Under the pieces are notes generated by a model. That model ran no database searches, was not told the origin of the DNA, and worked only from the letters and a program-made list of their open reading frames with translations. From the NCBI RefSeq assembly GCF_030687715.1, contig NZ_CP117445.1, positions 2,414,501-2,478,500 of the forward strand: 64,000 nucleotides of DNA, in the 5' to 3' direction. Within the stretch, counting starts at the first letter, position 1. Each line of letters opens with the position of its first letter. The position numbers and the translations under genes are program-made. Of the stretch, positions 37,885-46,479 are shown one piece after another. This stretch comes from Pseudomonas sp. FP2196. Its GTDB lineage: Bacteria > Pseudomonadota > Gammaproteobacteria > Pseudomonadales > Pseudomonadaceae.

Positions 37885-38583
37885 ATGTCAGAGCATCTGC
37901 CCAATCTTGATCCAACCCTGTTCGAAGGCTTTAAAGCCACGACCTCGGGCGAACACAAACCGCGCATCCTGTTGCTCTACGGCTCGACCCGTGCACGCTC
38001 GTTCAGCCGTTTGCTCGTGGAGGAAGCCGCACGCTTGCTCGAACACTTCGGCGCCGAGACGCGCATCTTCAACCCGTCCGGTTTGCCATTGCCCGACGAC
38101 GTCCCCGTCGATCATCCGAAAGTGCAGGAGCTGCGTGATCTGGTGCTGTGGTCCGAAGGCCAGGTCTGGTGCTCGCCAGAAAGACACGGCGCCATGTCGG
38201 CAGTGTTCAAGGCGCAGATTGACTGGATCCCGCTGGAACTCGGCGCCGTGCGCCCGACCCAGGGCAAAACCCTGGCAGTGATGCAGGTCTGCGGCGGCTC
38301 GCAGTCATTCAACGCGGTCAATCAATTGCGTGTATTGGGCCGCTGGATGCGTATGTTCACCATCCCCAACCAATCCTCGGTGCCGAAGGCCTACATGGAG
38401 TTCGACGAGGCGGGGCGGATGAAACCGTCGCCGTTCTATGATCGCGTTGTCGATGTGATGGAAGAGTTGGTGAAGTTCACCGTACTGCTGCGCGACCAAC
38501 AGGCGTTTCTGGTCGATCGCTATTCAGAGCGCAAGGAAACCGCTGAACAGCTGATGGCGCGGGTTAACCAGCGTTCGATTTGA
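37885..38583 (+). CDS. arsH: ArsH, NADPH-FMN organoarsenical oxidase
   Basis: Flavodoxin-like NADPH:FMN oxidoreductase (232 aa) that oxidises trivalent organoarsenicals and supports resistance. The phosphate-binding loop is [13 protein letters not shown] (~residues 32-44), and [20 protein letters not shown] and [10 protein letters not shown] are typical of ArsH. 12 bp after arsC; GGAGG lies before the ATG. Last gene, followed by a strong terminator. Confidence 0.95.
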   Translation: MSEHLPNLDPTLFEGFKATTSGEHKPRILLLYGSTRARSFSRLLVEEAARLLEHFGAETRIFNPSGLPLPDDVPVDHPKVQELRDLVLWSEGQVWCSPERHGAMSAVFKAQIDWIPLELGAVRPTQGKTLAVMQVCGGSQSFNAVNQLRVLGRWMRMFTIPNQSSVPKAYMEFDEAGRMKPSPFYDRVVDVMEELVKFTVLLRDQQAFLVDRYSERKETAEQLMARVNQRSI

Positions 38584-38590
38584 GTGCGAG

Positions 38591-38627
38591 AAAAAGCCCG
38601 CCCGGTGTTTGCCGGGCGGGCTTTTTT
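38591..38627 (+). terminator. Terminator of the ars operon
   Basis: AAAAAGCCCGCCCGG and CCGGGCGGGCTTTTTT; probably also stops the convergent Rieske gene. Confidence 0.94.
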
Positions 38628-38661
38628 CGTGCTGCACGATAGGGCGCGTTCGTGCCCGGAT

Positions 38662-39774
38662 TCAACTTTCGGCAGTCACGTCAATCAACGGAATCGGCTC
38701 GATCGCCCAGGCACTGCTGGTGCGTCGCTCAGGGCATGGAATGGCGCAGGCCTTGCGCCCGGTGAAGTCGCGGGCCAGTCGTGCCTCATCGATCTGCCAG
38801 CCCAGGCGTTCCAGCTCGCGAAGGCGTTTGCGAAAGGCGATCTGCAGCGCATCGGATTTCAGCGAAACCTCCTGTTGCCAGGAATCCGGCACGCGCTCCG
38901 GGCGCACGTTGCGCAGCACCGCGTGATCCTGTCGGAAAATCTTCCGATTGCTGGCGACAAAACGTCTGTCGAGCAAGCGCGAGCGCAGAAACGTGCGGCC
39001 CATCATCCACCACGTGCGGGTGCGGTTGGCATCCACGGGTACATGGGCGGCGACAATGTAGATCCGCCAGCCGTTGGGTAATTGCAATTGCAGCGTGGTG
39101 CACGGGCCTGACAAATGAAACCCGGGCAAGGTCGTCACGCTGATCTGCTCGGTGGCTGATTTGCGCCTGAGCAGGCCTATGCGCCTGGGTCGTTTCATCA
39201 ACATCCGGGCCTGACCCTGCCATGCATCGCTGTCGACGTCGAACGCTTCGATTTCGGGATGAGCCGGGTCGCCGAAGGTCGAGCCATGCACGAAAGGCGC
39301 GTGGGCAAAATCCAGCCCGTTCTCGATGACCCGATCCCAACTGGCTTCCCAGTCAAAGTGACCGCTGACCACGCGAACGTTGGCATCATCGAGCCAATCC
39401 AGGGTGGGAAGCGGCGGGCGTTCAGCCTCCGGCAAATCGCCGAGAAAGGCCCAAATCCAGCCGTAGCGTTCCTCTGTCGGGTACGCATCTACGCGCGCCT
39501 TCGCCGGGATCCGCAGAGTGGGCTGGGCGGGAATCTGCACGCACCGGCCGTCTCCGTCGAAGCGCCAGCCGTGGTAAGGGCACTGCACGCTGTCACCGAC
39601 CTTGGCCCCGGCCGATAGAGAACCGCCGCGATGTACGCAAATATCGGACAGCAGACGCGCCTTGCCGTGACTGTCGCGGAAAGCGACAAACGCCTGGCCG
39701 AGGAGTCGCACGGGCGTGATCTCGTGGGTCAACTGCGACGTGGGAAGGATGACGTACCAAAGGTTTTTGAGCAT
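38662..39774 (-). CDS. Rieske-type oxygenase, large subunit
   Basis: 370 aa. The N-terminal Rieske 2Fe-2S domain has Cys46, His48, Cys65 and His68 (CVH...CPYH). The catalytic domain has the mononuclear iron motif ENGLDFAHAPFVH (His158, His163). It resembles vanillate/phenylpropionate-type and sterol or choline-related monooxygenase subunits; the substrate is unknown. No reductase or ferredoxin gene is adjacent, so it must borrow electrons. The start is chosen by homology; no Shine-Dalgarno is visible and a run of eight C on the coding strand lies ~20 bases before the ATG. Confidence 0.88.
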   Translation of the reverse strand: MLKNLWYVILPTSQLTHEITPVRLLGQAFVAFRDSHGKARLLSDICVHRGGSLSAGAKVGDSVQCPYHGWRFDGDGRCVQIPAQPTLRIPAKARVDAYPTEERYGWIWAFLGDLPEAERPPLPTLDWLDDANVRVVSGHFDWEASWDRVIENGLDFAHAPFVHGSTFGDPAHPEIEAFDVDSDAWQGQARMLMKRPRRIGLLRRKSATEQISVTTLPGFHLSGPCTTLQLQLPNGWRIYIVAAHVPVDANRTRTWWMMGRTFLRSRLLDRRFVASNRKIFRQDHAVLRNVRPERVPDSWQQEVSLKSDALQIAFRKRLRELERLGWQIDEARLARDFTGRKACAIPCPERRTSSAWAIEPIPLIDVTAES

Positions 39775-40107
39775 GTGGTGGGGTGACCGAAAGGGGGGGG
39801 ACGGGGATAGGCCTCAAGAGGCTATGAGCATAAATCAGGCAAGGCAGTTCAGCGCAGCATCTGCGTCCATTCAGGTTGGCGCCTGTTTTGCTTTAACGGT
39901 GGGGGCACACATTGATTGCGCATGTACCCGAGTATTGCGGCCCGTGGGGGCGCCATACGTTGTTGAAGTCGCTGAATGACGGTTACTGGAATACGGCGCA
40001 TGACCCGTTTGTTCGACAACATTGATCCGGAACTTTGCACAAACCTTCTAGCCGCACGCGGGCAACTGTGGGTTACTAGCGCCAGCCCATCATTCTGTAT
40101 TCGCGCC
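39775..40107. other. Intergenic region with a homopolymer G tract
   Basis: 333 bp between divergent genes. A run of eight G at 39793-39800 lies just upstream of the Rieske gene (eight C on its coding strand). The AraC-type frame stays open to 39976, but I see no family-like residues before 40108. No gene is supported. Confidence 0.5.
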
Positions 40108-40947
40108 ATGAGCAACTGGATCAACCTCACCCACGACCGGGAAACCGGTATCGAAACACTGCACGCGCATTTCGCCGGGCACGCGCACGCGTACGATCCG
40201 CACTGGCACGAAACCTACCTGATCGGCTTCACCGAACAAGGCGTGCAGCGCTTCAACAGCCGCAGGACGCGGCATGACAGCACGCCGGGCAAGGTCTTCA
40301 TGCTTGAGCCGGGCGACATCCATGACGGCGATGCGCCGAGTCCGGATGGCTTCACCTATCGCATGCTGTACCTGCAACCTTCCTGGCTGGAGCAGGCATT
40401 GGACGGCTTGCATCTGGGCAGTTACGGCAGCGGTTTGCCGGGTATTGGCAGCGTGCTCAACGATGATCCCGAACTGGCCCGCGCCACCCTGTTTGCCTTC
40501 AATGCGCTGCACCAGCAAGACGTGCAAATGGTCCGCGACGTGGCGCTGGACACATTGCTGGAACGCCTTGCGAGCCATTTGTATCGACGGCCGCAACAGA
40601 ACGCCACGATCCGCGCACCGCTGATTGCTCGACAGGCCCGCGATTACTTGATGGCTTATCACGAACAAGACATCAGCCTGCAAACCCTCGCCCAAGTCTG
40701 CGGCACTGACCGCTTTCGCCTGACCCGCGCGTTCAAGGCTGCCTATGGCCTGGCGCCCCACGCCTGGCTGATCCAGTTGCGCCTCAGCCGAGGCCGCCAA
40801 CTTCTGGCCGCCGGCGTGCAACCGGTGGAAGTCGCCAGCCGCCTGGGTTTCGCCGACCAAAGCCATTTGGGCCGCTGGTTCGTGCGCGCTTACGGCATCA
40901 CTCCCGGTGTCTATCAGCAGCGCGCCGCGGGCAGCATCCGCCGCTGA
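40108..40947 (+). CDS. AraC family regulator of a LysE exporter
   Basis: 279 aa. The N-terminal cupin sensor domain has YDPHWHETYLIGF (His-rich, ~residues 31-43) and the C-terminal double HTH has VCGTDRFRLTRAFKAAYG and VASRLGFADQSHLGRWF. It lies directly upstream of a LysE exporter on the same strand; AraC proteins of this kind often control amino-acid exporters. Start at MSNWINL (40108), where family similarity begins. Confidence 0.88.
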   Translation: MSNWINLTHDRETGIETLHAHFAGHAHAYDPHWHETYLIGFTEQGVQRFNSRRTRHDSTPGKVFMLEPGDIHDGDAPSPDGFTYRMLYLQPSWLEQALDGLHLGSYGSGLPGIGSVLNDDPELARATLFAFNALHQQDVQMVRDVALDTLLERLASHLYRRPQQNATIRAPLIARQARDYLMAYHEQDISLQTLAQVCGTDRFRLTRAFKAAYGLAPHAWLIQLRLSRGRQLLAAGVQPVEVASRLGFADQSHLGRWFVRAYGITPGVYQQRAAGSIRR

Positions 40948-41015
40948 ACAAACGTTCAAGACTCTCGCCCACATCAACCGCCACAGTACGGCCTGACTTC
41001 CTGAAGGGCCTTGCC

Positions 41016-41594
41016 ATGCTTGCGTTCATCCTCTTTGCCTTCGTCGCCTCTATCACCCCGGGCCCGACCAACCTGATCGTGCTCAGCACCAGCGCCCGAC
41101 GCGGCTGGCGACCCTGCCTGCCGATCATTCTGGGTGCGGGCGTGGGGGCTGCGTCACTCGTGTGGGTCGCAGGGGCCGGCGCCAGCACGTTGATGCTTCC
41201 CGGTGTTCGGCCGATCATCAGCGGCCTTGGGTTGTGCTGGATGTTGTGGCTGGCGTGGCAGATCTTCAGCGCCCCGGTCACCGCCATCCAGCCTGAGGCC
41301 GGCGAAGAAAAAGCCGAGCTGGGTCTGATCGGCGCGGTATTGCTGCAATGGGTAAATCCCAAGTCATGGATGATGGCCATTGCCGTGATCAGCGTGTTCA
41401 CCGCTCAAGGACAAGGGCTGAACGCACTGTGTCTGGCGTTCTTTCTGGTGTCACTGCCGTGTCTGGCGATCTGGGCGCTGCTCGGCCGAGGCGCGGCGCG
41501 ATGGCTCAGCAATCCTGAGCAGTTGCGCTGGTTGAACCGTATCCTCGCGGTGCTGCTGGTGATTTCATCCGCTGTTGCGCTTTTGCACGGGTGA
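41016..41594 (+). CDS. LysE family amino-acid exporter
   Basis: 192-residue inner-membrane exporter with about six helices. The family signature is SITPGPTNLIVLSTSARRGWR (~residues 12-32), and QWVNPKSWMMAIAV is also typical. It exports an amino acid or similar metabolite; the substrate is not predictable. 68 bp after the AraC gene, likely under its control. Confidence 0.9.
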   Translation: MLAFILFAFVASITPGPTNLIVLSTSARRGWRPCLPIILGAGVGAASLVWVAGAGASTLMLPGVRPIISGLGLCWMLWLAWQIFSAPVTAIQPEAGEEKAELGLIGAVLLQWVNPKSWMMAIAVISVFTAQGQGLNALCLAFFLVSLPCLAIWALLGRGAARWLSNPEQLRWLNRILAVLLVISSAVALLHG

Positions 41595-41644
41595 TTGCGC
41601 TTTGTGGGACAGACGCAGCAACGGTGGGCGCGATCCTGCAATGG

Positions 41645-41658
41645 TTGACCGTGATCAA
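41645..41658. promoter_or_regulatory. Anr/FNR-like box before the alcohol dehydrogenase
   Basis: TTGACCGTGATCAA differs from the consensus TTGAT-N4-ATCAA at one base. It lies 76 bp upstream of the dehydrogenase ATG. A -10 at the ideal class II distance is not obvious (CAATAG at ~41688 is a candidate), so this is weaker than the box at 17846. Confidence 0.5.
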
Positions 41659-41734
41659 CCTTGTGTCGGTTAAGTCGGCGCAGTCTCCAATAGGTGCTGC
41701 ACTCACTTGAACCACCCGCGCAGGAGCTTCGCTC

Positions 41735-42808
41735 ATGGCCATGATGAAAGCGGCGATTTTCGTCGAAAAGAACCGCATCGTGCTGGATGACAAGCCGATC
41801 CCCAATGTCGGTCCGCTGGATGCGCTGGTGCGGATCACCACCACCACGATCTGCGGCACTGACGTCCACATCCTGCGCGGCGAGTATCCGGTGGCCAAAG
41901 GCTTGACCGTGGGTCATGAGCCGGTGGGTGTCATCGAGAAACTCGGCTCGCAAGTGCGCGGCTTTGTCGAAGGTCAGCGCGTGATCGCCGGCGCCATTAC
42001 CCCCAGCGGCCAAAGTTACGCCTGCCTGTGCGGCTGTGGCTCTCAGGACGGCCCCGACACCCGCCACGGTTTCCGCGCCACCGGCGGTTGGAAATTCGGC
42101 AACATCATCGATGGCTGTCAGGCGGAGTACGTGTTGGTGCCGGATGCGCTGGCCAACCTGTGCCCGATCCCCGACGCGCTGAGCGACGAACAGGTGCTGA
42201 TGTGCCCGGACATCATGTCCACCGGGTTCTCCGGTGCAGAGCGCGGCGAGGTCAGTATCGGCGACACCGTTGCAGTGTTTGCGCTGGGTCCGATCGGGCT
42301 CTGCGCAGTGGCCGGTGCACGGCTCAAGGGCGCGAGCGTCATCATTGGCGTCGACGCAGTGGCTGAGCGCATGACGGTGGCGCGGCAGTTGGGCGCTACC
42401 CACGTGGTCAATTTCAAGGATGGTGACGTGGTTGAGCAAATCATGGCGTTGACGGATGACCGCGGTGTGGATGTGTCCATCGAAGCCTTGGGTACACAGG
42501 GCACGTTCGAATCCGCGCTGCGGGTGTTGCGCCCTGGTGGACGGTTGTCGAGCCTTGGGGTTTACGCTTCGGATCTGCGCATTCCCTACGACGCTTTCGC
42601 GGCGGGGCTGGGCGACTACAGCATCGTCAGCACCCTGTGCCCCGGCGGCAAGGAACGGATGCGCCGGTTGATGGCGGTGGTGCAAAGCGGTGGAGTCGAT
42701 CTGTCACCCCTGGTGACCCACCATTTCAAACTGGATGACATTGAGGCAGCGTATGAGTTGTTCGGCCATCAGCGCGATGGCGTGATGAAGGTCGCGATTA
42801 CACCGTGA
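41735..42808 (+). CDS. Zinc-dependent alcohol dehydrogenase (MDR family)
   Basis: Medium-chain dehydrogenase (357 aa). Catalytic zinc ligands are visible in TTICGTDVHILRG (~Cys40) and VGHEPVGVIE (His/Glu ~63). The structural-zinc loop is unusual (ACLCGCGSQDGPDTRHG), with extra cysteines in uneven spacing. The nucleotide fold has VFALGPIGLCAVAGARLKGA (~184). Similar to NAD-dependent secondary alcohol dehydrogenases. An FNR-like box lies upstream and an FNR-type regulator gene lies 700 bp downstream, so low-oxygen expression is plausible. Confidence 0.9.
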   Translation: MAMMKAAIFVEKNRIVLDDKPIPNVGPLDALVRITTTTICGTDVHILRGEYPVAKGLTVGHEPVGVIEKLGSQVRGFVEGQRVIAGAITPSGQSYACLCGCGSQDGPDTRHGFRATGGWKFGNIIDGCQAEYVLVPDALANLCPIPDALSDEQVLMCPDIMSTGFSGAERGEVSIGDTVAVFALGPIGLCAVAGARLKGASVIIGVDAVAERMTVARQLGATHVVNFKDGDVVEQIMALTDDRGVDVSIEALGTQGTFESALRVLRPGGRLSSLGVYASDLRIPYDAFAAGLGDYSIVSTLCPGGKERMRRLMAVVQSGGVDLSPLVTHHFKLDDIEAAYELFGHQRDGVMKVAITP

Positions 42809-42853
42809 TCAGACGCGCCACGTATCGTTGGCGGGGCGGGGCGCGTTGATCTG

Positions 42854-43417
42854 CTACAGATACAGGCGATGGATGACCTGGCAGCTATCGTCGGGATCAC
42901 TGTGGGTTTCAAAGCCCAAGGCTTTGGCCAATTCGCGCATGCCCGTGTTGCTGGCCGAATCCACGGAGTACAGGCGGCTGAAGTTGTTCTGTCGGGCCGC
43001 CTTGATCAGATGCTCCATCAGCAAGGTTCCCAGGCCCAGATGCGCCCATTCATCGGCGACCGTCACAGCGAATTCGCATTCTTTTTCGGCCGTGGCGGCA
43101 TAGCGACTGATACCGATCTCGATCAATTCGCCGTTCTCGTGAACCAGCGCGATAAAGGCCGCGCGCTGCTTCTGATCGATGTCCATTAACTGATCGAGCA
43201 GCGCCGTGCCCGGCTCGCTGATCTGCGCCAGAAAACGCATGTGGCGGGACTCGGGGGACAAGCGCTTGATAAACGCGTATTCGCGTTCGCGATCCTTTTC
43301 GGCCAGCGGCCGGATCAGCACGTGTCGGCCGTCCTTGAGCGATTCGATCCAGGATTGGCCGTGGTGCGTGGCATACACAGCCGCAGCCCGATCATTGTGG
43401 TCTTTGACAGTGAGCAT
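42854..43417 (-). CDS. GNAT acetyltransferase, Pat-like C-terminal domain type
   Basis: 187 aa. GNAT fold with LIRPLAEKDREREYAFIKRLSPESRHMRFL (~34-63), characteristic of the acetyltransferase half of Pat/YfiQ lysine acetyltransferases, and the acetyl-CoA loop in DEWAHLGLGTLLMEHLI (~122-138), where a canonical R/Q-x-x-G-x-G/A is modified. The CoA-ligase half of Pat is absent. It might acetylate a protein; targets are unknown. It lies between the alcohol dehydrogenase and the FNR-type gene. Confidence 0.85.
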   Translation of the reverse strand: MLTVKDHNDRAAAVYATHHGQSWIESLKDGRHVLIRPLAEKDREREYAFIKRLSPESRHMRFLAQISEPGTALLDQLMDIDQKQRAAFIALVHENGELIEIGISRYAATAEKECEFAVTVADEWAHLGLGTLLMEHLIKAARQNNFSRLYSVDSASNTGMRELAKALGFETHSDPDDSCQVIHRLYL

Positions 43418-43507
43418 GATGTGACCTCCAGCGTGGAAAAGATCAACGCGCGGTGCATTGCGCTGATGTCTTTGTACGCCGTTGGTGATGCGGGCGTCTG
43501 ATCTGGA

Positions 43508-44257
43508 TCAGATCGGCGACTGAGTCGGCCGACAGCCGACGATCAGTTGTTTGAGTCCTTTCATGTCGAGGATTTTCACGTTACGCCCCGAGATATCCAC
43601 CAAACCCTGATCCCGCAGATGGCCGATGCCACGGCAGATGGTTTCCAGGCGCAGCCCCAGGTAGGAGCCGATTTCTTCGCGGCGCATCTTCAGCACGAAA
43701 TCTCTGGAGGAATATCCGCGCATGTTGAAGCGTTGCGAGAGATTCACCAAAAATGCCGCCAGGCGTTCATCCGAGTTCATGTTGCCGAGCAACATCAGCA
43801 TGTCGTGATCGCGCACGATCTCCCGACTCAGCAGTTTGTTGAGGTTGTGCTGCAATGACGGCAAGGTCTCGGCCAGCTTCTCCAGTTGAGCGAAATGGAT
43901 GGGACAGACTTCACTGTCCTCCAGGGCAAATGCACTGCACACGTGCTCATCGCGACTGATCGCGTCGAGACCAAGCATCTCGCCGGGTATATGAAAACCG
44001 GTGACTTGCTCCCGGCCGTCGACGGATAAAGCGCTGGTTTTGAACGAACCGCTGCGCACCGCATAGAGCGAGCGCAACGGATCGCCTGCGCGATACAGCG
44101 CCGCGCCTTTCTTGATCCTGGAACGCTGCACGATCAGCGTATCCAGGCGTTCGACTTCCTCTCCGGTCAGGCCAATCGGCAGGCACAACTCCACAACGCT
44201 GCAACTCGAGCATGCAGTCTTGAGGTATTGAATGTTCAGGGGACGAGTTTCAGGCAT
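43508..44257 (-). CDS. FNR/Anr-type oxygen-sensing regulator with ETICR recognition helix
   Basis: Crp/Fnr regulator (249 aa). The Fe-S cluster cysteines of FNR are kept: Cys16, Cys19, Cys25 (CSSCSVVELC) and Cys118 (EDSEVCPIHF). The cyclic-nucleotide-like domain is followed by a dimer helix and an HTH (MRREEIGSYLGLRLETICRGIGHL). FNR and Anr use E-x-x-S-R to read TTGAT; here it is Glu205-Thr-Ile-Cys208-Arg209, so the base-contacting Ser is Cys. It is divergent in sequence from Anr, hence a paralogue. Start at MPETRPLNIQ (44257), which places the cysteines as in FNR. Confidence 0.9.
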   Translation of the reverse strand: MPETRPLNIQYLKTACSSCSVVELCLPIGLTGEEVERLDTLIVQRSRIKKGAALYRAGDPLRSLYAVRSGSFKTSALSVDGREQVTGFHIPGEMLGLDAISRDEHVCSAFALEDSEVCPIHFAQLEKLAETLPSLQHNLNKLLSREIVRDHDMLMLLGNMNSDERLAAFLVNLSQRFNMRGYSSRDFVLKMRREEIGSYLGLRLETICRGIGHLRDQGLVDISGRNVKILDMKGLKQLIVGCRPTQSPI

Positions 44258-44393
44258 TAGCGAGGACGCCTTGCAAGGTTCACCAAGCATAGGTGTATGA
44301 GCTGATCGCATGCCGTTGATTTGCCCGATTGCCCGCTCAAGTGACGAACGGGCAGGCTGGCCGATCAGAATTGGCCAGCATTGCGCTGCGCAC
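44258..44393. other. Intergenic, nothing recognised
   Basis: 136 bp between the FNR-type gene and the end of the seven-gene operon. No gene and no Anr box were found. Confidence 0.4.
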
Positions 44394-45809
44394 TCAGCCC
44401 TGTGGTAGCTCGCGGGTGATACGTTGTGACACGGGGCGCGATTGTGCGCCGGGTATCGACAACGTCGCCCGCAACCCACCCTCGGCCCGGTTGACCAGGG
44501 TGATGCTCCCACCCAACCGCGTCGCGATGGTGTTGACGATGGTCAGTCCCAACCCCGCGCCCTGTGCATTGCCACGGCTGTAAAAGCGTTCGAACAACCG
44601 CTCTCGATCTTCCTCGTCAATGCCCGGCCCCTGGTCCTCGACGCTCAAATGGCAGAGGCCGTCGGCCTGGGTCAGCGTCACGGTGATCACGCCGTGTTCC
44701 GGGGAGAAGTTAGCGGCGTTGGTGATCAGGTTGTTCAGCGCAATGTCGATGGCGGCGGTGCTGGCCATGACGTGGAGCGCTTCGGCGCTGTCCTCGAAGG
44801 CCAGTTCCAGCTGTTTGCTCAGCAGCCACGGCGTCAGTTGCACGAGGCTGTTGCGCACGGTTTCGCTGAGGTCGATGCGTTGCAGGGGCGGCGGGTTGGG
44901 TTTCGGTTCGAGGCGCGCCATGGTCAGCAACTGATTGACCAGGCGGCTGGTGCGGTCGACGCCGGAGATCAGAAATTCCAGGGACTCACGGCGTTCCTGC
45001 TCGGTGCCGGCCTCCAGCAGATTTTGCGCATGCACCCGCAGCACCGCCAGTGGGGTGCGCATTTCGTGGGCGGCGTCGGCGATGAAACGGCGTTCGCGGC
45101 CGAGCACTTCCTGGATCTGCGCGAGCATGCGGTTGAGCGCTGCTTGCATTGGTTCCAGTTCGCTGGGCAGCGGCGTCATTTGCAGCGGTTCCAGCGAGCC
45201 ACTGTGGCGGGCGCGCAGGGTGGCAGCCATGTCCGCCAGCGGCTTGAGTCCCCACCCGATGGCCAGCCAGACCATGGCCGCGAGGATCAGGCTGCCGATC
45301 ACGTTTGGCCACAACGTATGACGCACGATGCGGTCGACCAAATCTGAGCGCACGTCATCGCGTTCGCCGACCCAGATGCGCAGGTTGTTTTGTTTGTCCT
45401 CCAGCATGAACGCCCGCCATTGGCGGCCCTTCAAATCCAGCACATCGCTGAAACCCGGTTGGGTCGGCGGTGCGGTGAAGGAGGGCGCGCTGGCCGTGTG
45501 CACCAGCACCTCACCCTTGGGGTTCCACACCTGAAAAGCGATTTTGCTTTCGTACGGATGACCATCGACCCGGGGCTTGGCTTCGCCGAGGGCCTGATTG
45601 AACGCCTGATACAACTGCGCGTGCTCGGTACTCGCCATCGGCATGCGCATCACGCCTTGCAGCAGGCGGGCGTTTTGCGCCAGTTGCGCGTCGTAGACTT
45701 CGGCGATTTCGTGGTTGCTGTCATGCACGTTGAACACGCTGAGCACCGCCAGACCGGCGAGCAACAGGCCGATGATCAGCGTCAGCGTACGGCGGCGGAT
45801 CGAGGTCAT
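44394..45809 (-). CDS. PmrB/QseC-type sensor histidine kinase
   Basis: 471 aa. TM1 ~9-28; a periplasmic sensor domain ~29-165 with DGHPYESKIAFQVWNPKGEVLVHT, a 2CSK-N-like domain as in QseC and PmrB; TM2 ~168-188; HAMP; His248 in DAAHEMRTPLAVLRVHA; ATPase motifs NNLITNAANFS, DQGPGI and GAGLGLTIV. Its start overlaps the stop of the regulator gene by 4 bp. Last gene of the operon that begins with the hemolysin-like gene, so the sensor is made together with the pathway it probably controls. Confidence 0.9.
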   Translation of the reverse strand: MTSIRRRTLTLIIGLLLAGLAVLSVFNVHDSNHEIAEVYDAQLAQNARLLQGVMRMPMASTEHAQLYQAFNQALGEAKPRVDGHPYESKIAFQVWNPKGEVLVHTASAPSFTAPPTQPGFSDVLDLKGRQWRAFMLEDKQNNLRIWVGERDDVRSDLVDRIVRHTLWPNVIGSLILAAMVWLAIGWGLKPLADMAATLRARHSGSLEPLQMTPLPSELEPMQAALNRMLAQIQEVLGRERRFIADAAHEMRTPLAVLRVHAQNLLEAGTEQERRESLEFLISGVDRTSRLVNQLLTMARLEPKPNPPPLQRIDLSETVRNSLVQLTPWLLSKQLELAFEDSAEALHVMASTAAIDIALNNLITNAANFSPEHGVITVTLTQADGLCHLSVEDQGPGIDEEDRERLFERFYSRGNAQGAGLGLTIVNTIATRLGGSITLVNRAEGGLRATLSIPGAQSRPVSQRITRELPQG

Positions 45810-46474
45810 CGACGCTCCTCCACCAGATAGCCCACGCCACGAATGGTGCGGATCAGGTCGGTGGAGAATTTCTTGCGCAGGTGATGGATGTGCACTTCCA
45901 GGGTGTTGCTTTCGGCCTCTTCGTTCCAGCCGTAGAGCAACTGAATCAATTGATCGCGAGTCATCACGCGGCCCGGCGGCGAGAGCAATTCGTGCAGCAA
46001 CTGATATTCCTTGGGGGTCAGCGCCACAGGCTGGCCCTGATAGCTGACCTGTTGGGTGCCAGGGTTGAGGCTGATGCCGGCGTGTTCGATCAGCGCCTGG
46101 GCGCGCCCGGCACTGCGCCGCAACAAGGCACGCAAGCGCGCCTTGAGTTCGGCCAGATCGAACGGCTTGACCAGATAATCATCGGCCCCGGCGTCGAGCC
46201 CGGCGATGCGGTCCTCGGTAGCATCGCGGGCAGTGAGGATCAGCACCGGCAGGTTCGAACCGCTGTCGCGCAAACGGCGCAGCACTTCGAGGCCGTCCAT
46301 GCGCGGCAGACCGAGATCAAGCACCGCCACATCAAAGGTTTCACTGAGCAGCGCATGCAACGCGCTGCTGCCGTCCTTGAGCCAATCGACGGTGTAACCC
46401 TCACGCCCCAGCGCCTGATGAATGCCTTCACCGAGCGCCACGTCATCCTCAATCAGTAATAAGCGCACGCGCAC
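45806..46474 (-). CDS. PmrA/QseB-type response regulator
   Basis: 222 aa. Receiver with phospho-acceptor Asp53 (VAVLDLGLPRMDGL) and GADDYLVKPFDLAEL; C-terminal winged helix with recognition segment NTLEVHIHHLRKKF, essentially the PmrA/QseB type. That family binds direct repeats of CTTAAG-like half-sites, and such repeats lie ahead of the first gene of this operon. 5 bp after the TPR gene and overlapping the kinase gene. Confidence 0.92.
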   Translation of the reverse strand: MRVRLLLIEDDVALGEGIHQALGREGYTVDWLKDGSSALHALLSETFDVAVLDLGLPRMDGLEVLRRLRDSGSNLPVLILTARDATEDRIAGLDAGADDYLVKPFDLAELKARLRALLRRSAGRAQALIEHAGISLNPGTQQVSYQGQPVALTPKEYQLLHELLSPPGRVMTRDQLIQLLYGWNEEAESNTLEVHIHHLRKKFSTDLIRTIRGVGYLVEERR

Positions 46475-46479
46475 TCCTG

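Noticed and set aside
41405..42685. A protein of histidine-rich sequence opposite the alcohol dehydrogenase
   Set aside because: Antisense shadow without start signal.
43418..43507. Anr box before the GNAT gene
   Set aside because: GTTGATC occurs, but the second half-site ATCAA at the required spacing is missing.
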